Source: Bondarzewia mesenterica
Lineage: Eukaryota > Basidiomycota > Agaricomycetes > Russulales > Bondarzewiaceae
Assembly: GCA_004802705.1 (NCBI GenBank)
Contig: SGPL01000498.1
Coordinates: 1-24,463, forward strand
Direction: 5' to 3'
Length of the DNA: 24,463 nucleotides
Made by a program: the position numbers and the translations under genes. Every line of letters begins with the position of its first letter. Within the stretch, counting starts at the first letter, position 1. Below the pieces are notes generated by a model that worked only from the letters and a program-made list of their open reading frames with translations, had not been told where the DNA came from and did no database searches. This document shows, piece by piece, positions 19,739 through 24,463 of this stretch.

Positions 19739-20962
19739 ATGGTCTGTTCATAATATCGTCGTTATGCTAGGCCTGGTCTAACGTCTTACTTCCTATATAG
19801 TCTTCGAAGACACCAATAGCCAAGGACGAGTGGGAACGGCGATTGGAGGAGGTGCAGGTCACCAAACAGTGCGTATCTTTTCATTCTGATGATTCGTCGG
19901 GAGAAGCAGTTCAAGATGAACAAACTTTTGGGAATCTCTCTGAATTCCATGATCGAGTACAAAAATTTGCATGTATTATCTGACTTCACCTGTCTCTCCG
20001 GCATTCTGGTTGAATCGCGTTGTGAACATGTGCTGATGTGATACCCTCTCTTTCGACCTTCAGGGACCTTAACCGCCTGGTCATGGACTACCTCGTCATC
20101 GAGGGGTACAAATCGGCCGCTGAGGAGTTCAGTGAGGAGGCAGGTGTGACGACGCCGGTCGACTTTGACAGTATTGAGAGTAGGATGAACATTCGCGAGG
20201 CGTTGCAGCGGGGAGATGTGCAAGATGCGATCACACGTGTCAATGATCTGAATCCCGAGGTGAGTATCTGTTCTATTCATATGGGCTGTCTCTATCAGCC
20301 TGCAGGATTAAAATATGCATGCACCACTCTCAGACCCCCGGGTCTATGATGATGATGCCAACACCAAAACTTCAGTCTTCAATATGATTCGTTGCTTCAT
20401 CTTCTCGCACCCATGTTGTGGGATTTCATTTGCTGATGAGGATTCTTGGTTCAACAGATCCTGGACACGAATCCGGCGTTATACTTCCGTCTACAGCAGC
20501 AGAAGCTGATTGAATACATACGTCAAGGTGATGTGGCTGCGGCACTTCGGTTTGCTCAGGAAGAACTTGCACCGCGTGGGGAAGAGAGCCCGGAGTTCTT
20601 ATCCGAATTGGAAAGGACGATGGCGCTACTCGCGTTTGAATCTTCGCCCGCAGTTCCATCGGCGATTTCAGATCTGCTGTCTCCCGCCCAGCGCATGAAG
20701 ACGGCCGGGGAGGTGAATGCGGCGATATTGGAGAGCTTGAGTCAGGGCAAGGAGGCGAAGCTCGTTGCGTTGCTGAAGCTGCTTTGTTGGGGCGAGTCGA
20801 TGCTGGACGAGCGCGCCGAGTTTCCAAAGGTACGTTGAGCGCCATGATGGTGCCTGTGCTGTATTCTGAATGGAGTTCGGGTTTGTACAATAGGTGGATT
20901 TGAGCGACGGGCTGGTGCCAAGGCATGGGGGTGATGAGGAGGAGATGGCAATGCAGGTTTAG
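19739..20962 (+). CDS. GID8: Gid8/TWA1 subunit of the GID/CTLH ubiquitin ligase
   Basis: Five exons (19739-19741, 19801-19868, 20064-20259, 20458-20829, 20894-20962) give 235 residues. Gid8 is a scaffold of the GID/CTLH E3 ligase, which in yeast degrades gluconeogenic enzymes after glucose returns. Seen: a LisH motif (RLVMDYLVIEGYKSAAEEF), CTLH sequence (REALQRGDVQDAITRVNDLN and NPALYFRLQQQKLIEYIRQG) and the CRA part (EELAPRGEESPEFLSELERT then MALLAF), ending with acidic DEEEMAMQV. Length and order match the family. The first coding exon is just the ATG, followed directly by an intron (19742-19800, donor GTCTGT). Introns 2 and 3 are 195 and 198 nt, far longer than neighbours, and each holds a box C/D snoRNA candidate, so the gene doubles as a snoRNA host. 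Confidence 0.94.
19884..19986 (+). ncRNA. Candidate box C/D snoRNA in GID8 intron 2 (18S and 25S guides)
   Basis: Boxes in order: C TGATGA 19887-19892 (perfect), D' CTGA 19940-19943, C' TGATCG 19950-19955 (two mismatches), D CTGA 19980-19983. The guide before D (19967-19978) is complementary over 12 nt to fungal 18S TAATACATGCAA; the fifth-nucleotide rule selects the U of UAAU, yeast U170. The guide before D' (19929-19938) is complementary over 10 nt to 25S GAGATTCCCA and selects the A after GAG, yeast A2326. rRNA sequences are recalled from memory. Intron 19869-20063 fits the RNA with usual spacing to both splice sites. Confidence 0.75.
20345..20440 (+). ncRNA. Candidate box C/D snoRNA in GID8 intron 3 (25S guides)
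   Basis: C box TGATGA occurs twice in register (20347-20352 and 20350-20355); box D CTGA is at 20433-20436; C'-like TGATTC is at 20385-20390. Positions 20369-20382 are complementary over 14 nt to fungal 25S TTGAAGACTGAAGT (yeast about 1471-1484). The guide before D (20426-20432) pairs over 7 nt, plus wobble extension, with the adjacent CAAATGA (yeast about 1459-1465). Two guides against neighbouring rRNA segments is the pattern known for U24, whose own sites lie just 5' of this. D' is degenerate, so the exact D' target is uncertain. rRNA coordinates are from memory. Confidence 0.7.
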
Positions 20963-21378
20963 CTAGGGTCGTGTAGTTGTTACGAATTGTCTTGACGCTC
21001 GGATTGATGTACTGTACTATCCTGTAAGGTTGCACGAAATGATGAGTTTATTTGTTGGGAACTTTGTATCTGAGCTTTGAGTTGAGGCGTGATCAAGCGC
21101 GCGGGATTATTTGCGAGTGTTTAGGTGACGGCTTGTAGGCGAGCAGGTGTGAAGACATCGACTGTCCCTCCGAGTCCACACCTCACGCACCTCTTGCCAC
21201 TTGCTTCACCAGCGCGGCCGTGCCAACGGTGGGTCGCCTCTTTCTGTCCTGTTTTTGTTATCTCTCTTGCTCAGTCCTGCTTTCTATCTTTCCCCCGTCT
21301 CCGTCGCGACCTGCTCAGTTCGTCTCCAGGGACCTCTCTCTCCCGCTTCCCGCGGTCTCTTGCGTTCAATCGACAGCC
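20963..21378. promoter_or_regulatory. Intergenic and 5' leader of the MAPKKK gene
   Basis: 416 bases between the GID8 stop and the next ATG. The right half (about 21170-21360) is strongly pyrimidine-rich, as in many fungal promoters and 5' leaders. The reading frame stays open upstream of 21379 to about 21220 but has no ATG, so the start at 21379 is kept. Confidence 0.4.
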
Positions 21379-24300
21379 ATGTCTGACGACACGAGGTCGC
21401 TCGCTCCCCGTACACGCAAGCCTCCTCACCGTCCCATCCTCATCGTCGCCAACCCTGGCCCAGACTCTGATAGTGGTGAAGACAACGATAGGGCGTCTAA
21501 TTCATACGCCAATTACCAGCAGCAGCTTCACAACCATCCTTACAACCAGCATCTCAGCCCAATCCACACCTCTCCTCCAGACAAAGCCATCCCTACATCT
21601 TCCTCTTATCATGAACCCGGGCCATTGAGTACTGCTAACCTCCCCAGCCATGCCCGTCATCACCCCGCTTCACGATCCAACCCCACTCTTTCCTCTCCGT
21701 CCGGCACCAGCTCTCCCCCTCCCAGCACCCCTGGTCAATCAGCCCCGCCCGTCGATTTCTCCGGCGATGGCGGTCCCAGGCACGATTTCCCTATGACAAC
21801 CAGCTACTCGACCGAGGCGTTGCAGCAGCAGCAGACGCCTCAATGCATCCCTCGACCAAACTTTTTCGGGAAGATCAAGTCGCAAATGGCACATCATCCA
21901 TTCGCACATAATCGTCGTCTATCGAGTAGTAGTCGACCGGCCACGGTGCGTTAGTTAGTCATCATTGCTGCGCTTCATACTCAACTTTATCCAGTCACCG
22001 ACGACCTCTGAAACTTTCACCACCCGCTTCGCAAACGATTCGCGTTCCAGCCCATTGGAGAAGGTCCTGATCTTTGTCACTGGGGATTCAGACCAGTATT
22101 ACACGGTGGATATCTCTGGGTTCAGAGACGGTGCTTTCATCAAGGAACTCATCTTCTCCAAGGTGCGCCTGCTCGTCCTCACGTTTCAGTGGCATGTGGT
22201 TTACATCCCTTTTTGCTCAGTTGCGAATATCAGATGAAGAGCAGTCTCAGTATTCTGTGTATAGGACGAAAATCGGCGCCTACGCTATCGGAGACGCGCT
22301 GAGGGACGACCAGTTGTATGAGCTTTGCCGGGACGAAGGTGATGCTGTGTGTTCTCTCAAATTCCTCGTCGCGAGTTCTTCTGCTGTAGTGCACGAGGCG
22401 TCGCAGTCATCGCCTGTCACATCTCCTACTGTCAGCACTGTACCTCCCCCTGTCATTCTCCCCACCAGCAGCAGTCCTTATCCTTTACGCCACAAACGCC
22501 GTTCTCAATCAAGACATGGAAGCATCTCGTCTGCCAGCGAGCGCATTCCTCCGGAGCTCACAAATGGTTACGATCCATCAGTCTCGGACGATTTAGATGG
22601 GATGGAAGATAGTCAACGATCAACGCTGCGCCCACCTCCAAGGCAAGCTCTTGCCTCCCCTACACAAAATCCAGCTCCACCATCGCCCAACTCTCGTCGA
22701 CCTGGTGGCCCAATACGTCCTGCGTCACCCCCTCAAATTCCGGCATCGTCCCCACTGCCCCCACCGACACCAGAACGCTCGGGTCCTTCGCACGTTGATT
22801 TCTCATCTCGTCGAGGTGAAAGGGGTCGACCTGAGTTCTTGCAGACTATTCCACTTCCCCCGCAGTCCCCCGACAGGTCTCGTACGCCATTTGACGAAGA
22901 ATCATCTGGCTCTCAGCTGCATGTTTTGGTCAACCACGCCCGTTCCGGTTCCGACGCAGCAGCAGAGAGGGAGAAGGAGCTCCAAGCATCTGAGAGTCGC
23001 GTGGAGAACGCGGGAAAGCAGTGGCAGCAACAAGCTTATCGGACTGGTGACAGGCAGGAAAAACCGAGGCGGAAGGGGCCATTGGGCAGAGACCAAACGA
23101 AGACCACTCGTGAGCCGTCTTGGGTCGTGCTTGATCGCTCTTCGCCTCTGCAAGAAAGTCCTCGTGCTCCTCGCCGGGATAGGGACTACAAGGGTTCCCC
23201 CCGATACGCGCAAAATGTGCCTCCGTTTGTTGGTCGGTCGCCATTGCCGCACGTTCCTCGACAGCCACCCCCAGCTCCGCCAGGAGGGAGTGGGTCCGAT
23301 TCGCGAAGCTCCGGGCGGCCAGCCGGACAAGTTGTGCCATCAAATTGGGCAGTGACCTGGAAAGGTCCTGGTCGTACTGACCAGCCATCTGCTGCTCCCA
23401 TGCCGCGTTTCAACTTGAAGGGTGCGAAGAGTGTGGACGGTATGCGTGAGAAGTTCAAGATTCCGGTCACGCTGATGCCGGGTGCACCTGGTGCGGTGTC
23501 TCGGCGTACACAACCACCTGTGCCGTCTCTTCCAATGGCTCCTTCGACGAGCATTTCTTCCCTTCGCGATGTTGCTGCGAACACGCACAGCGCATTCACC
23601 AGCGGGGAAAGCTTGTTTTCCCCACGTCGAGACCCTTCGCATGCGACGAGCCCCGAAAACGCGAGGTCATATACTGCCCTGCAGCCAGGCGTGTACTCTT
23701 CGCCGACGGCGCATCGAACTGTGAGGCCCCTACCAACCCAGATGGGCGGCGGACTCCAGTCTAATTCTGAGGCACCTGGACCGCTGTATGGCCCATCTCC
23801 CCCGCGCACTCAGCTCCCAGTGAATTCTCCACCTCAACCATCCAGCAACAACACAGGGCCTAATCCCTTGTCGCCTCAGCAAGATCTTTACCCTCGCCCG
23901 CGCTCGGCTGTTGGAGAGGAAGCTGCGCCTCCGCCGCCCTATCGGCCCCAGAGAACTGTTGACGCTTCTGTATTTGCGGAACCCCTGCTGGAAACCGATC
24001 CCGTGCGATCACCCCAGTCTCATGTTCCCATGTATCCTTTTGTTTCTCATCCAGGAAGACAGCTACCATCAACTTTCCCGAGGGACGAGAACGTCTCGGG
24101 ATCGCGTGCGCCACCGAGTTATTCCAATCGAATGCCTGCGGGCCCCTTTATTGATCGGCCACCAGATTCATATGGCAATTTGAACGATGCATCGACGATG
24201 CATTCGAATCGGACACCCCCACGCAGTCCTGCTAGTCCAAGAAGCCCTCGGGTTGATCTGCCGCCAAGAGAGAGGTTTGGCCCAAGGCCAGATCTGTCTT

Positions 24301-24463
24301 TGGCGAATTCTGATTCTTTGCGTAGTCCTGAGGTCCGATCTCCCGATGCAACTGTCCTTCAGGCCGACCGTACCTGGATGCGGAACGTGCAGGAGATGCT
24401 TGAGAGCCAGACTGTACCCAGCGATACGACATTGATGCCGACGCTCAAGCCGAAGACGGAAAC
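21379..24463 (+). CDS. BCK1: N-terminal part of a Bck1-like MAP kinase kinase kinase (truncated by window)
   Basis: Exons 21379-21945, 21995-22162 and 22221 to the edge give about 992 residues with no stop. The family assignment rests on the globular part just after the first disordered segment: VLIFVTGDSDQYYTVDISGF, then FIKELIFSK, LRISDEEQSQYSVYRTKIGA and YAIGDALRDDQLYELCRDEG, a ubiquitin/RA-like module that I know from fungal Bck1-type MAPKKKs of the cell-wall integrity pathway. The rest is long, disordered and rich in Pro/Ser, with a small conserved-looking FNLKGAKSVDGMREKFKI near residue 650. No kinase domain is visible; in Bck1 it is C-terminal and would lie beyond 24463. Without it the call is likely but not proven. 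Both introns have clean sites (GTGCGT..CAG, GTGCGC..CAG). Confidence 0.72.

Noticed and set aside
22902..23809. Long minus-strand frames over the MAPKKK exon
   Set aside because: Antisense shadows in a Pro/Ser-rich, codon-biased exon; no recognisable protein.
1..24463. tRNA, 5S rRNA, CRISPR arrays and transposon ends
   Set aside because: I looked for B-box-like GGTTCRANNCC, long inverted or direct repeats and transposase or reverse-transcriptase motifs and saw none.

Overview
The window reads as nuclear DNA of a filamentous basidiomycete, most likely an Agaricomycete. Genes are close together on both strands and cut by many short introns, mostly 46-62 nt with GT..AG ends. Products match fungal families: Cut8, Cas1, a secretory rhomboid, an ankyrin-DIL protein, Rrp15, Gid8 and a Bck1-like MAPKKK N-terminus. 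Positions 137, 246, 255-256, 291 and 365 are ambiguous bases, so the left edge is of lower quality.

Layout: 1-273 a possible C-terminal fragment (+); 1155-2475 cut8/STS1 (-); about 2640-3300 an apparently non-coding spliced transcript (+) with C/D box snoRNA candidates in its introns; 3643-6540 CAS1-type polysaccharide O-acetyltransferase (-); 6934-9200 rhomboid protease with 16 exons (-); 9505-11391 a degenerate dienelactone-hydrolase-like plus SnoaL-like protein (-); 11723-12577 an orphan spliced gene (+); 12813-14174 a three-finger C2H2 protein (-); 14471-14719 an unassigned ORF (+); 14836-17997 an ankyrin plus DIL domain protein (-); 18365-19193 RRP15 (+); 19739-20962 GID8 (+), whose two long introns each hold a C/D snoRNA candidate; 21379 to the edge, the N-terminal part of a Bck1-like MAPKKK (+).

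I built the gene models by hand, joining exons so that phase and conserved family residues stay intact. The joined length is a multiple of three for every multi-exon model that is complete in the window.

The protein genes are mostly unrelated housekeeping or regulatory genes and form no pathway cluster. The linking theme is ribosome biogenesis RNA: three or four box C/D snoRNA candidates sit in introns of two host transcripts, with guides complementary over 8-14 nt to conserved fungal 18S and 25S rRNA (rRNA recalled from memory). RRP15, a 60S assembly factor, lies 0.5 kb from GID8. The window is also rich in splicing oddities: 5-nt and 6-nt microexons, repeated use of AAG 3' splice sites, tandem in-frame acceptors and one GC-AG intron.
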